Shown here piece by piece: positions 26,251-33,880 of a stretch of DNA of 64,000 nt (its first letter is position 1; each line of letters begins with the position of its first letter). The stretch is taken from contig QIBA01000032.1 of NCBI GenBank assembly GCA_003225175.1, forward strand, positions 124,001-188,000. The letters run 5' to 3'. The DNA comes from Acidobacteriota bacterium (GTDB lineage Bacteria; Acidobacteriota; Terriglobia; Terriglobales; Acidobacteriaceae). The notes under the pieces are model-generated. The model was not told the DNA's origin and searched no databases. It saw only the letters and a program-made list of their open reading frames with translations. The position numbers were made by a program, and so were the translations under genes.

Positions 26251-27549
26251 ATGCTGACGAAACTTGAAACAGAAAACTTCAAAGCCTTTGGGGAGCGGGT
26301 GAGCTTCGACCTGCGTCCACTAACGGTCTTGATCGGCGCCAATGGCAGCGGTAAGAGTTCTGTACTCGAAGCGATTGGCCTGCTTTCCCAGAATGCTGCT
26401 CCGCCCGAGGGTAGCCCAGAGTTCAAGTGGAAGGACCAGCATGTTGATCTAGGAACCACGGGAAGCTCTGCGTTTCACAAACCGGACCACGACCTGCATC
26501 TTTGGCTTTCGGTTGAAATCGAGGCCGGCGACTATTTCCTTAAATGGCTGCGAAAACACAATCACGACACGGACGCTGCAGCCGCGACTCTAGGCTATGG
26601 CGTTGGACATCGGCGAGGAAGCGGGGAATGGAAGCATCAGTTGGTTGTTGATGGCGAGACGATCGCCACCAATTCCACCATGCCGCTGGGACGTGGCCTG
26701 ATAAAGAAAGGTCATGCGGCGCTTTTGGAGTGTACGCCCTCGCATTTATCCGAGCGCATGTTTGAGCCCGTCGTGAGTGGACCTGCGGTGCTCTCTCCCA
26801 AACTCTTCATGGGCACGCAGGCAATTGGCGGGCAGGCGGTGAATGAGCCGATGCACCATCGCTTCCTTACTTTTGGCCTGTTCACTTCTTATGTCGCTGG
26901 TTATCTCCGTCGGCGCGTATTCATGGTTGGACCAAATCGGCTCCCAACGCGCGAAGCGCCTCGTGCAGATTCCGCTCCCCTGAATGTGGGACGCCGGGGC
27001 GAGCGTACGATCACCGTTTTATCGGCGATGTTTGCCAGCCCGCGTCATCTTGCGCAATCAAGAAAGATCCAGCAGTGGGCGGAAGTATTCGGGCTCGGAT
27101 CGCTGACCAGCGGCTGGGTTATGGAAGAGCTGCTGCATGCTGGATACCTCGATTCCGAATTCGAGACTCCCCTGGGCTTCGAGTCAGCCGGCTGCGGAGC
27201 ACAGCAAATTCTTCCCATCATCGCGCAAATCTTCGCAGCTCCGGCCAACAGTGTGATCCTGATTGAGGAGCCCGAGGCGGGATTGCATCCTCAAGCTCAA
27301 CGCGATTTGGCGAAGATGCTGTGCGATGCGGCAAGCCAGGGATTGCAGCTCATCATTACCACGCACAGCGAAACATTAATAAAGATGCTGGCCGAGGCCG
27401 TGGAGACAAATCATCTGCGCCGTGACGATCTCATTGTGTACGAAATTACGAAATCTCCGTCGGGTGCGAAGCCAACGAGAGTGCCGATGAAGGCGCGGAG
27501 CGAAGTTCCCGCCACTTTCGCTGCGAGTGCGGGACGGCTTTCGGCTTAA
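26251..27549 (+). CDS. AAA family ATPase of the AAA_15/AAA_21 (RecF/OLD-like) type
   Basis: Single-gene ATPase of 432 residues. The P-loop is GANGSGKSS near residue 31, preceded by the typical ENFKAFGERVSF beginning. The Walker B and D-loop region is VILIEEPEAGLHPQAQ, and the switch His is in IITTHSETL. The chain has no TOPRIM nuclease domain and no partner gene such as a nuclease beside it. ATG at 26251 has GGGGAG 6 nt upstream. Many relatives belong to defence or retron-like systems but others are housekeeping, so no role is assigned. Confidence 0.75.
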   Translation: MLTKLETENFKAFGERVSFDLRPLTVLIGANGSGKSSVLEAIGLLSQNAAPPEGSPEFKWKDQHVDLGTTGSSAFHKPDHDLHLWLSVEIEAGDYFLKWLRKHNHDTDAAAATLGYGVGHRRGSGEWKHQLVVDGETIATNSTMPLGRGLIKKGHAALLECTPSHLSERMFEPVVSGPAVLSPKLFMGTQAIGGQAVNEPMHHRFLTFGLFTSYVAGYLRRRVFMVGPNRLPTREAPRADSAPLNVGRRGERTITVLSAMFASPRHLAQSRKIQQWAEVFGLGSLTSGWVMEELLHAGYLDSEFETPLGFESAGCGAQQILPIIAQIFAAPANSVILIEEPEAGLHPQAQRDLAKMLCDAASQGLQLIITTHSETLIKMLAEAVETNHLRRDDLIVYEITKSPSGAKPTRVPMKARSEVPATFAASAGRLSA

Positions 27550-27583
27550 AAGTTCAAAAGCACGATTGGATTGGTCGAGAGAA

Positions 27584-27615
27584 AAGGGCGCGGATGGTTT
27601 GCCGCGCCCTTCTTC
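27584..27615 (-). terminator. Intrinsic terminator, mainly for the FecR-like gene
   Basis: AAGGGCGCGG / CCGCGCCCTT, a perfect 10-bp stem with 8-nt loop. Reading the minus strand it ends in TTTTCTC. It lies between two convergent genes and can also stop the ATPase transcript. Confidence 0.75.
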
Positions 27616-27633
27616 GTTCACCTCTCCCAATTC

Positions 27634-30390
27634 TTACTTGGGATCGGAATCCTTCCCGTGGCCGCGGTCCTGAAACTGGGAACTGCCACGAGCATTACCG
27701 TTTGAACCCGAATCTTTATTCGGCGCCGAGCGAGAGTCGGGTTGCGGCGAATGCCCAGATTCAGGGGCTCTCTGCGGCTGCGCCGTCCGCGGTGCAGGCT
27801 GTGATGGATGTGAATCGCCGCGATCAACCTGGGTTTGTCGCATCATCGTGTGGTCTTGCTGCGGTGCTGGTGGTGCGGCATTGCGATCGCTCGATGACGG
27901 CGAAGGAGACGGTGCAGGAGCAGGTGCTGGCCGTTCCATAACGGGTCGACGGGCACGCATCGCATCCGTCTGCTGAGAAGGCTGCTGGCCATCGCTTACG
28001 CGTGGATTCTCCTCGCGCTGCTTTGGAGCTGGATAATAGGCTCCCCCCGATGACGGTGCCTGATTGTTGTTGGAGTTGCCGTTGCCGTTGTGGCTCGGCG
28101 GACGTGGAACTTGCCGTGTATCCGAGGCGTCATTGCGTTGATTCCGATCCGAAATTGGATTCGAATTGCGCTGTGCCCCTCGGCCATAGCCGTTTCGTTC
28201 GTTGTCGTTTGCGCCAGGATTCTCATCACGCTGCTTGGGAGCCGGACTATTGCTGCCGGCGGAAACAGGCTGTCCGTTCTCGTTGCCTGCGCTGCTGTTT
28301 CCGTTATTGCCTTTATTGTTGCCATTGTCGTCCCGGCTGGGCGGACGGGGAACTCTCCCCCTGGCACCCCGATCGTCACCCTGGCTGACTTGCGAGTCGG
28401 GGCTATTGTGTTGTCCCTTGTTGTTGTCGGCGCGGTCTCCGACGGCATCAGGATTTTGATCGTGCTGCCTGGGTGCCGAGTTATATGCCGTACCTGAATT
28501 GGACTGGCCACGATCGTCGTTGTTGCCACGCGGTGGACGCGGGAATCGGCGTTCGCCAACGCTGTTGTCAGACTGTGAGCCGCCGTTTGCCTGATCGCCC
28601 CCGTTTACGCGCGGATTCTCATCACGCTGTTTCGGAGCCGGATAGTTGCCTCCATTGGAAGCTGACTGTCCGCGCTTATCGTCGTTCTGACTTGGCCGCT
28701 CCCAGCGACGTGAGCCTAGGTCGGCCGAAGCGTTATCGTCGTGTTTTGCATTGTCACGATCTGATCGGCGATTCGCATTTCCATGGTCGTCTGCGCGATC
28801 GCCATTGCGATAGCCAGGATTTTCGTCACGCTGCTTCGGAGCTGGATGACGATCGTCGCCCGCTGAAGCTGAGCGAGCGTGGTCGTCGCGGTCATCACGT
28901 AGAGGCGGCATCCGTCTGCGCAGACGATCTTCTTCATCTTTGTCGAGTGGGCGTCCGTGGTGATCTTCGAGATCGACACGTTTGGTCTCAAAGGGAACCG
29001 GGCGCTCGGGCGGTGGCAGTTTCATAACCACGCGTCGATTCATGAGCCGCTCAGGCGGCTCATGGAGGTCCCGGCGGCCTGCGAGTACGGAGTCATGTGA
29101 CGGCGGAACTTGAGGGCCGTTCGTTACCCAGCGGTCGTGCGCGTCGTGCATGTCGCGATTGTGATCGATGTAGACATTCCGATCGATTCGCCGCGAGTTG
29201 ATAATTACGTCGTTGTTGACGATCGTCGTCGCCGTCGTCTGATTGATGTAGCGGATGTTGTCAATACGAACGTTGTTGACGTTGTAATAGTTATTGGTGA
29301 CGTACGTGATGTTGGTGATGCGCGTGTTGCTGACGTTTACCGTCTGAAAGTAGTTTCGGCTCACGCGGTAGTACGGGATATAAGGCTCACCGTAGCCCAA
29401 TGGGAACCAGCCCACACCCACACCCACGCCACTTCCACCAATCCAGGCGACGAGCGCAGGCGCGTAGCAAGGACGCACGCTAACAGGACCAGGCACCCAG
29501 CCCCAGCGTCCGGTGATGAATACCCAACGCCCATAATGGAACGGAGCGAAGCCCCATGCCGCATCGTCGATCCAGGTCCAGCCCCAGGGCTCGATCCAGC
29601 CCCAGTGTCCGTAGCGATAAGGCGCCCATCCTGCTTCGACTCGAGTTGGGAACCAAACGCCGCCGTAGCTGCCGACTTCCCGCCACGCACCGTACTCATC
29701 CAGGTCTTCATATCCAATTACATCGGGTGAAACGTAGCGGACCGAAACGACACGGCCTTCCCGATCTGAGCGGACGCGGCACCATTCGTCGAATCCATCA
29801 AAGCGCGGAGCATGATAGGTCTGGTGCGCCAGTGACATTCCGCTGAAGAAGCGAACCTGGTGGTTCGATTCAATCTGCACCGCGTCGCCATCGCCGGTAG
29901 CGATGCCCTTACCTTTCCACACCGTGATTAGCGTTACATCGCCTTGCGAATCGACATCGAAGCGGTAGTCGCCCGAGTTCAGCAGCGTGAACGCCATGTT
30001 CGGCGTATCCACTTCATAGATCTCATGGTCACGAAGTCGCCCCACGTGCAGACTCAGAATGCCCTCGTCGAGCTCAAGCTGCACCGTGTTGTCGGAGAGA
30101 TTAGTGAGCGTGAGGCTGGTTTCGCCGTTCATGCGCAGCGCCGCGCTGCCAAGGTGCAGTTCGGCACGCGAGTCTTTGTCAGTCCACAGACGATCGGCGG
30201 TTGTCATGGGGCGGTTGATGGTGGCGGTTGCCCAGTCATTGACTCCCCCGGGCTGCATCGACACTTCGCCGCTTATGTACTTCAAGCGGGCGACGCGAGA
30301 CGGCGGATCGTCGCCGAATGCCATCACCGATGACGCCATGAACAACGATGCTGCGATAGTTCCAAAAGCGAATTGCCGCAAAGTTTGCAT
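27634..30390 (-). CDS. Exported FecR-domain protein with Trp/Gly-rich DUF6600-like module and Asn/Asp-rich repeat tail
   Basis: Large secreted protein of about 918 residues. ATG at 30390 opens a signal peptide (FAFGTIAASLFMASSVMA) and follows GAGGAG; the frame upstream of it lacks a signal. Residues 30-190 form a FecR-like domain (RLKYISGEVSMQPG). Residues 220-360 form the Trp-rich module seen in acidobacteria (GHWGWIEPWGWTWID, GRWGWVPGP). From about residue 480 the chain is low-complexity, rich in Arg, Asp, Asn and Pro, with five copies of a PAPKQRDENP-like segment. The tail is likely unstructured and could bind a surface or wall polymer. Function unknown. Confidence 0.75.
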   Translation of the reverse strand: MQTLRQFAFGTIAASLFMASSVMAFGDDPPSRVARLKYISGEVSMQPGGVNDWATATINRPMTTADRLWTDKDSRAELHLGSAALRMNGETSLTLTNLSDNTVQLELDEGILSLHVGRLRDHEIYEVDTPNMAFTLLNSGDYRFDVDSQGDVTLITVWKGKGIATGDGDAVQIESNHQVRFFSGMSLAHQTYHAPRFDGFDEWCRVRSDREGRVVSVRYVSPDVIGYEDLDEYGAWREVGSYGGVWFPTRVEAGWAPYRYGHWGWIEPWGWTWIDDAAWGFAPFHYGRWVFITGRWGWVPGPVSVRPCYAPALVAWIGGSGVGVGVGWFPLGYGEPYIPYYRVSRNYFQTVNVSNTRITNITYVTNNYYNVNNVRIDNIRYINQTTATTIVNNDVIINSRRIDRNVYIDHNRDMHDAHDRWVTNGPQVPPSHDSVLAGRRDLHEPPERLMNRRVVMKLPPPERPVPFETKRVDLEDHHGRPLDKDEEDRLRRRMPPLRDDRDDHARSASAGDDRHPAPKQRDENPGYRNGDRADDHGNANRRSDRDNAKHDDNASADLGSRRWERPSQNDDKRGQSASNGGNYPAPKQRDENPRVNGGDQANGGSQSDNSVGERRFPRPPRGNNDDRGQSNSGTAYNSAPRQHDQNPDAVGDRADNNKGQHNSPDSQVSQGDDRGARGRVPRPPSRDDNGNNKGNNGNSSAGNENGQPVSAGSNSPAPKQRDENPGANDNERNGYGRGAQRNSNPISDRNQRNDASDTRQVPRPPSHNGNGNSNNNQAPSSGGAYYPAPKQREENPRVSDGQQPSQQTDAMRARRPVMERPAPAPAPSPSPSSSDRNAAPPAPQQDHTMMRQTQVDRGDSHPSQPAPRTAQPQRAPESGHSPQPDSRSAPNKDSGSNGNARGSSQFQDRGHGKDSDPK
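28003..28845 (-). repeat. Five degenerate PAPKQRDENP coding repeats
   Basis: DNA units of about 30 bp at 28816-28845, 28611-28640, 28450-28479, 28216-28245 and 28003-28032 encode PAPKQRDENP, PAPKQRDENP, SAPRQHDQNP, PAPKQRDENP and PAPKQREENP. Spacing varies from 161 to 234 bp. Each unit is followed by Asp/Gly/Asn-rich sequence and most are separated by an RxPRPP motif. Confidence 0.7.
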
Positions 30391-30750
30391 TGCCCCCAAT
30401 CTCCTCTTCTTTAGTCCAGCCTGATCACTGCTTGCTGGCCGGTTCTTTTTTGCCCTGCACTCGTGACAACCCTCGAACAACCCGCCCTGTTGCGGCGGGT
30501 CCTTGGGATGAACACGATTACCTAAGTCATGGCTATGCATCGGTCATGCGCGACTTTAGCCAGGCTGCCAAATGGGCCGATTTTCCGGGGGAGGAAACTG
30601 CTATTAGTGCCGATGGGAATGAATTAAACGAGAGCCTTCCAGGGGATAGTGACCCGGCTCTACCAGAGTGGCAAATTACGGAAGGCGGTCACCTACCGGC
30701 ACATATGGGAATTGGTATTGACCCGCAGCGCCCCGGGCACTCCGTGATGT
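30391..30750. other. 360-bp upstream region of the FecR-like gene
   Basis: No convincing gene. It contains GCAAATTACGGAAGG at 30671-30685, an exact copy of which occurs at 31343-31357 upstream of the next gene. The hairpin CCCGCC... GGCGGG (about 30481-30500) is also visible. It probably carries the promoter for the gene starting at 30390. Confidence 0.45.
30671..30685 (-). promoter_or_regulatory. Shared 15-bp upstream motif, copy 1
   Basis: GCAAATTACGGAAGG, 280 nt upstream of the FecR-like gene and repeated exactly at 31343. Candidate regulator site or remnant of a duplicated leader. Confidence 0.35.
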
Positions 30751-31218
30751 CTATTTCGCCACCACAAAGCCGGATACCCGCCTTGTCGCGAGTGTGCTGT
30801 TGCCCTTTCGCGCCTGATGATCCGCTGCCGCAGGTTGCGGAATCCCTCGGTAGCCAGGGTGTTGAACTACTTCTGCGCCGAGATTCTCGTCGTGGTGCGA
30901 TTGCCCAGCACTTGAGCTGTGGTGAGGAATCCCTCCGTAACCGCCACGATCCTGATTGCCTTGACTAGGGCTCTGGAGACCATCTACAAAGGCGGGGCTG
31001 AGATCGGCTTCAGTCGTTCGGCGCGGTAGACGCGGATACCGTTGCAAAAGGGAATTGTCGTCGTATTGGATCAGCCCACGATTCAGGCCATTGCGCACCG
31101 GAATTCCTTGATATCCGGCACGTTCGTTCTGCGGGCCAGCGGCGAACATCCGGGCCGCACCGTTAAAGAAGAGCGATGCTGCAAAGAGCCCAAGAGCAAA
31201 ACGCTGCAAGATCTTCAT
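30751..31218 (-). CDS. Small exported protein with three GYxGIP repeats
   Basis: Exported protein of 155 residues. ATG at 31218 opens a signal peptide (FALGLFAASLFFNGAARMFAA) and follows GAGGAACG at about 9 nt. The mature part contains GYQGIPVRNG, GYGGIPHHSS and GYRGIPQPA, three copies of a GYxGIP motif, with Gln, Ser and His between them and no predicted fold. The start MKILQRFALGLFAASLF resembles that of the FecR-like protein (MQTLRQFAFGTIAASLF), and the two share an upstream 15-mer, so they may be functionally linked. Function unknown. Confidence 0.6.
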   Translation of the reverse strand: MKILQRFALGLFAASLFFNGAARMFAAGPQNERAGYQGIPVRNGLNRGLIQYDDNSLLQRYPRLPRRTTEADLSPAFVDGLQSPSQGNQDRGGYGGIPHHSSSAGQSHHDENLGAEVVQHPGYRGIPQPAAADHQARKGNSTLATRRVSGFVVAK

Positions 31219-31342
31219 AGTTTTCGTTCCTCGAACAGGCGAATTCGAAGAATTGAGCTCAGACTTGCCTTCTTCTGCTGAATGAGCGCATCTCATCTAC
31301 GCGGAGCTTTGTGCGGATAATGAGCCCGCTTTGCAAGCCGGA

Positions 31343-31357
31343 GCAAATTACGGAAGG
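31343..31357 (-). promoter_or_regulatory. Shared 15-bp upstream motif, copy 2
   Basis: GCAAATTACGGAAGG, identical to 30671-30685 and 125 nt upstream of the GYxGIP gene. Confidence 0.35.
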
Positions 31358-31411
31358 AGGGCCGCCACTTGGGGCAATCCGCTCCCGACTGACATTTCTG
31401 GCAGTGGAAGG

Positions 31412-31457
31412 ATTGTGTCTCTATGGCTGCAATGTTTTGCAGCGGTTCAGACACAAT
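31412..31457. other. Structured hairpin ATTGTGTCT ... AGACACAAT
   Basis: Outer arms ATTGTGTCT (31412-31420) and AGACACAAT (31449-31457) are perfect. Inside, GCTGCAA (31426-31432) pairs with TTGCAGC (31437-31443) around TGTT, with a 5-by-5 internal loop. It lies between divergent small genes. It could be an RNA element or an operator; no T-run follows. Confidence 0.4.
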
Positions 31458-31568
31458 ACGTCTTCGGCTACTGCACGATTTTCATGTAATTTCTGGGTGT
31501 TTTTGCCCGGCCTACCAGTACGGTGCACGTGGGCATTTGATTGCAACTTCAATGGCAGGAATGGTTTC

Positions 31569-31736
31569 GTGAGGATTACGGTCAAGGGTATGTTGATTTT
31601 TTGTTCTCTGCTTGCCGGACTAGTCGCGGCGGAGGTGATGGCGGCTCCCAATGCACCGGAAAACATGTCTGGCGCGGGCGCTCCAGATGTTCTTTGGCTG
31701 GCCGGCACCGGCCGTCTAGCGAAATCGCACTCTTAA
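31569..31736 (+). CDS. Very small exported protein (55 residues)
   Basis: GTG at 31569, with AGGA about 9 nt upstream, opens a clear signal peptide (MLIFCSLLAGLVAAEVMAA) leaving a mature peptide of only about 30 residues. A longer frame to 31311 is not supported. A strong terminator follows 16 nt after the stop, which favours a real transcription unit. No family is recognised. A processed secreted peptide or chance signal-like frame both remain possible. Confidence 0.4.
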   Translation: MRITVKGMLIFCSLLAGLVAAEVMAAPNAPENMSGAGAPDVLWLAGTGRLAKSHS

Positions 31737-31752
31737 GTCAAATCAGAAAGAG

Positions 31753-31777
31753 ATGCCGTCCCGAGTTGGGACGGCAT
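31753..31777. terminator. Bidirectional terminator between convergent genes
   Basis: ATGCCGTCCC-GAGTT-GGGACGGCAT, a perfect 10-bp stem. It is followed by TCTTCC on the plus strand and TCTTTCTGATTT on the minus strand. Confidence 0.7.
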
Positions 31778-31799
31778 TCTTCCTGTAAGAGTCTGACAG

Positions 31800-32357
31800 C
31801 TACTTGCCAGCTGCGCGACGTGCCTTCTTCGCGCCTTTGACTTGCAGTTCATTCACAACCTGGGTCACGTTAGGAATCTTCGCCGCCATCTTTTCGGCTG
31901 ACGCCCTCTGGGCTGGTGTATCTACATCGCCTGTGAGGGTAATAACGCCATTGTTGGAATCAAAGCGGATGTGCTGGTTGTCCATTCCGTTCTCGGTCAG
32001 GGCTGCCTTGAAGTTGTCTTCGATGCCCTTATCAAGGTTCTTGTCGACTTTCTTGGCCTCGCCTGCGCTGCCTTCCGGCCGAACACCAATTTCATTCGCG
32101 ACGATCAGCCCACCGGCGCTCTTGCGGGCGATGTCCTCGGCTTGAGTCTTCTCTTCGTCCGACTTCACATCGCCGGAGAGGGTTATAACCCCTTTGTCCT
32201 TGTCTTCGGTGACTTTTACGTCGCCCAGATTGTTGGCCTTGAGGGAATCCTTGATCTGATCGGTGACGTCCGGGGTGTTCGCCTTTTGTTGCGAGCAGGC
32301 GATGGTAAACACCGCTGCCAATAGAGTGAGTAAAGCTAAAACGCGGGCAATTCGCAT
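31800..32357 (-). CDS. BON-domain lipoprotein
   Basis: Lipoprotein of 185 residues with two BON domains, which bind membranes or phospholipid (OsmY family). ATG at 32357 starts a signal ending in AAVFTIAC and is preceded by GGAGGAG; the frame to 32471 is ignored. The first BON repeat carries GVITLSGDVKSDEE and the second GVITLTGDVDTPAQ. A Lys/Arg/Ala-rich tail (GAKKARRAAGK) ends the protein. Periplasmic or outer-membrane stress protection is the usual role of the family. Confidence 0.85.
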   Translation of the reverse strand: MRIARVLALLTLLAAVFTIACSQQKANTPDVTDQIKDSLKANNLGDVKVTEDKDKGVITLSGDVKSDEEKTQAEDIARKSAGGLIVANEIGVRPEGSAGEAKKVDKNLDKGIEDNFKAALTENGMDNQHIRFDSNNGVITLTGDVDTPAQRASAEKMAAKIPNVTQVVNELQVKGAKKARRAAGK

Positions 32358-32498
32358 GGAGTGTCTCCTCCCGAAACTTAGTTGTGTTTTGAGTTGCGCA
32401 CCCATGGAAGCGATAAACCGATTCCAGAGCTGCGTCACCCACGGGAGAGTCTCCCGGCGGTGCTTTCTCAAAGATGCCGTCTCTAGTCGGGGGGAGGG

Positions 32499-32615
32499 CT
32501 AAGGCCCGGAGGAAAGCCTTCTTGATATGCGGGATTCAAGAACTCTGTTCTGACGGCTAGGTCTCGAATGCTCTTGTTTTTTCTTCATGAATTGCCCAAC
32601 TTTTGCAATTGTCAT
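32499..32615 (-). CDS. Possible 38-residue basic protein
   Basis: MTIAKVGQFMKKKQEHSRPS and a further 18 residues rich in Arg and Ser. The ATG at 32615 is preceded by GGAGGAG at 5 nt, which is one of the strongest ribosome sites in the area. No homology is recognised. It lies upstream of the BON lipoprotein gene, separated by 140 nt. Confidence 0.3.
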   Translation of the reverse strand: MTIAKVGQFMKKKQEHSRPSRQNRVLESRISRRLSSGP

Positions 32616-32720
32616 CGGCTCCTCCACGTCAACGTGAGCAAAGCAGAGCTCTGTAAAAATTTTATGGCGGAGGCATTTCCGCGCATCTCCGGCCAGAGGT
32701 GCGCAAGGACGCATCCAACT

Positions 32721-32741
32721 TCATGGGCTGTAAGCCCATGA
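32721..32741. repeat. Short palindromic hairpin TCATGGGCT-GTA-AGCCCATGA
   Basis: Perfect 9-bp stem with a 3-nt loop in a 280-bp spacer between divergent genes. This type of short palindrome is often repeated in genomes; only one copy is seen here. Confidence 0.4.
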
Positions 32742-32897
32742 AAATACGACTGTCCACCAATCCGATTCCCTTGTTCAACTTGGCAGCGGCATTGCTAGTG
32801 GTGAAGATAAGAAGTTTGCCAGCGGGCTGCTGGCCACCGTCTTGTCCCACGCTTGGAAGTTCCGGGGTGTAGGGGTTAGGGGTTAAGGAGCCAAGAA

Positions 32898-33632
32898 ATG
32901 ATTGTCAATCGCTCATTGTTAATTGTCGTGGCGGGCGCGGCGATGGTCTTCAACGCCGGATGCGCCACCAAGAAGTATGTGCGCAACGAAGCTGCGCCAG
33001 TAATCAACAAGACCAACGAACTCGACGACCTGACTGCGAAGAACACGCGCGACATCCGGGACGTCGATACTCGCTCTCAGCAGGGAATTCAAGGTGTAAA
33101 TGACCGGATCGCTTCCGTCGATCAGAAGGCGCTCGCTGCTGGTCAGGCAGCCGATCAGGCGAACCAGGCCGCCACTCAGACTTCAGGCAAAGTCGATGCA
33201 CTAACCAACACCGTAGCCAATCTCGATAACTATCGGCCAGTGGCGGAGACCTCGGTGCACTTTGCTTTCAACAGTGCCGTACTCAGCAAGAAAGCCAAAC
33301 AAGCTCTCGATCAGCTCGCCAACGACATTCCGAACACAAAGGGATATGTAATCCAGTTGATTGGTGGGACCGACTCGGTGGGTGGCTCTCAGTACAACTA
33401 CAAGCTCAGTGAGATGCGTGCGGCGGCGGTTGTTCAATACCTTGCCAGCCAGTACAACGTGCCCGCGTACAAAGTCTACGTGGCGGGATTGGGCAAGGAT
33501 AAGGAAGCTGCGTCTAACCGCACCGCCAACGGCCGTGCCCAGAATCGGCGGGTCGACGTGCAGCTCATGACCAACGTGCAGGAAAACACTGCTGCGCAAA
33601 ACGTTACTCCGGCTGCCCCCAACAGCCGGTAA
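32898..33632 (+). CDS. OmpA-family lipoprotein (Pal-like)
   Basis: Lipoprotein of 244 residues. The signal ends in VFNAGC, a lipobox. Residues 35-110 form a coiled-coil-like segment resembling Lpp/OprI (DIRDVDTRSQQGI). The OmpA C-terminal domain follows, with the peptidoglycan-binding pattern LIGGTDSVGGSQYNYKLSEMRA and NRRVDVQL. It should anchor the outer membrane to the wall. ATG at 32898 has AAGGAG (in GTTAAGGAGCC) 6-8 nt upstream. A very strong terminator follows, so it is a monocistronic unit. Confidence 0.88.
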   Translation: MIVNRSLLIVVAGAAMVFNAGCATKKYVRNEAAPVINKTNELDDLTAKNTRDIRDVDTRSQQGIQGVNDRIASVDQKALAAGQAADQANQAATQTSGKVDALTNTVANLDNYRPVAETSVHFAFNSAVLSKKAKQALDQLANDIPNTKGYVIQLIGGTDSVGGSQYNYKLSEMRAAAVVQYLASQYNVPAYKVYVAGLGKDKEAASNRTANGRAQNRRVDVQLMTNVQENTAAQNVTPAAPNSR

Positions 33633-33664
33633 GTCTTCCTCGACACCCCGAGGAAGCCCCGGAA

Positions 33665-33700
33665 GGGCCGTTCCGAATGAAATCGGAATGGCCCCTTTTT
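33665..33700 (+). terminator. Strong intrinsic terminator of the OmpA-type gene
   Basis: A 12-bp stem (GGGCCGTTCCGA / TCGGAATGGCCC, one G-U pair) with a 6-nt loop, followed by CTTTTTATTT. Confidence 0.9.
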
Positions 33701-33724
33701 ATTTGTCTCAATCCTAAATCTGCC

Positions 33725-33870
33725 TACGTGTTCCGGCCGCCCTCGGCCGGTCTGCGGCATACAAGTGCAGCGGACTCTATTTCGACGACGTCAAGTTGGT
33801 TTAGTTATTGGTTTTTTTAGGCCGCCTTGGTTTTGCGAACGACTTACGGGCCCAGGCGGCCGGAACCACG
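33725..33870. repeat. Inverted repeat element with GTTCCGGCCGCCCTCGGCCG units (family C)
   Basis: The left arm at 33725-33750 (CGTGTTCCGGCCGCCCTCGG) and the right arm at 33854-33870 (AGGCGGCCGGAACCACG) are opposed. Related units occur at 52457-52603 and, inverted, at 53361-53389. Confidence 0.5.
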
Positions 33871-33880
33871 GAACCATAGA

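Noticed and set aside
28003-28845. Regularly recurring 30-bp units that could suggest a CRISPR array
   Set aside because: They lie inside an open reading frame, encode PAPKQRDENP-like repeats, vary in sequence and have irregular spacing of 161-234 bp. This is a protein repeat.
28473-29027. Long plus-strand frame of 184 residues opposite the FecR-like gene
   Set aside because: Shadow of the repetitive minus-strand gene; composition is Arg/His/Cys-rich without known motifs and no ribosome site.
29110-29730. 206-residue plus frame rich in Val/Asp opposite the FecR-like gene
   Set aside because: Antisense shadow of the Asn/Thr/Tyr-rich part of the FecR-like gene, with low-complexity VDVV repeats.
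26251-30390. AAA ATPase plus convergent FecR-like gene as a possible two-gene defence system
   Set aside because: The genes converge with a terminator between them, and the FecR-like product is a secreted protein, so no operon logic supports it.
31569-31736. Possible PEP-CTERM type sorting signal in the mini exported peptide
   Set aside because: No Pro-Glu-Pro motif nor basic C-terminal cluster; the hydrophobic part is at the N-terminus and behaves as a signal peptide.
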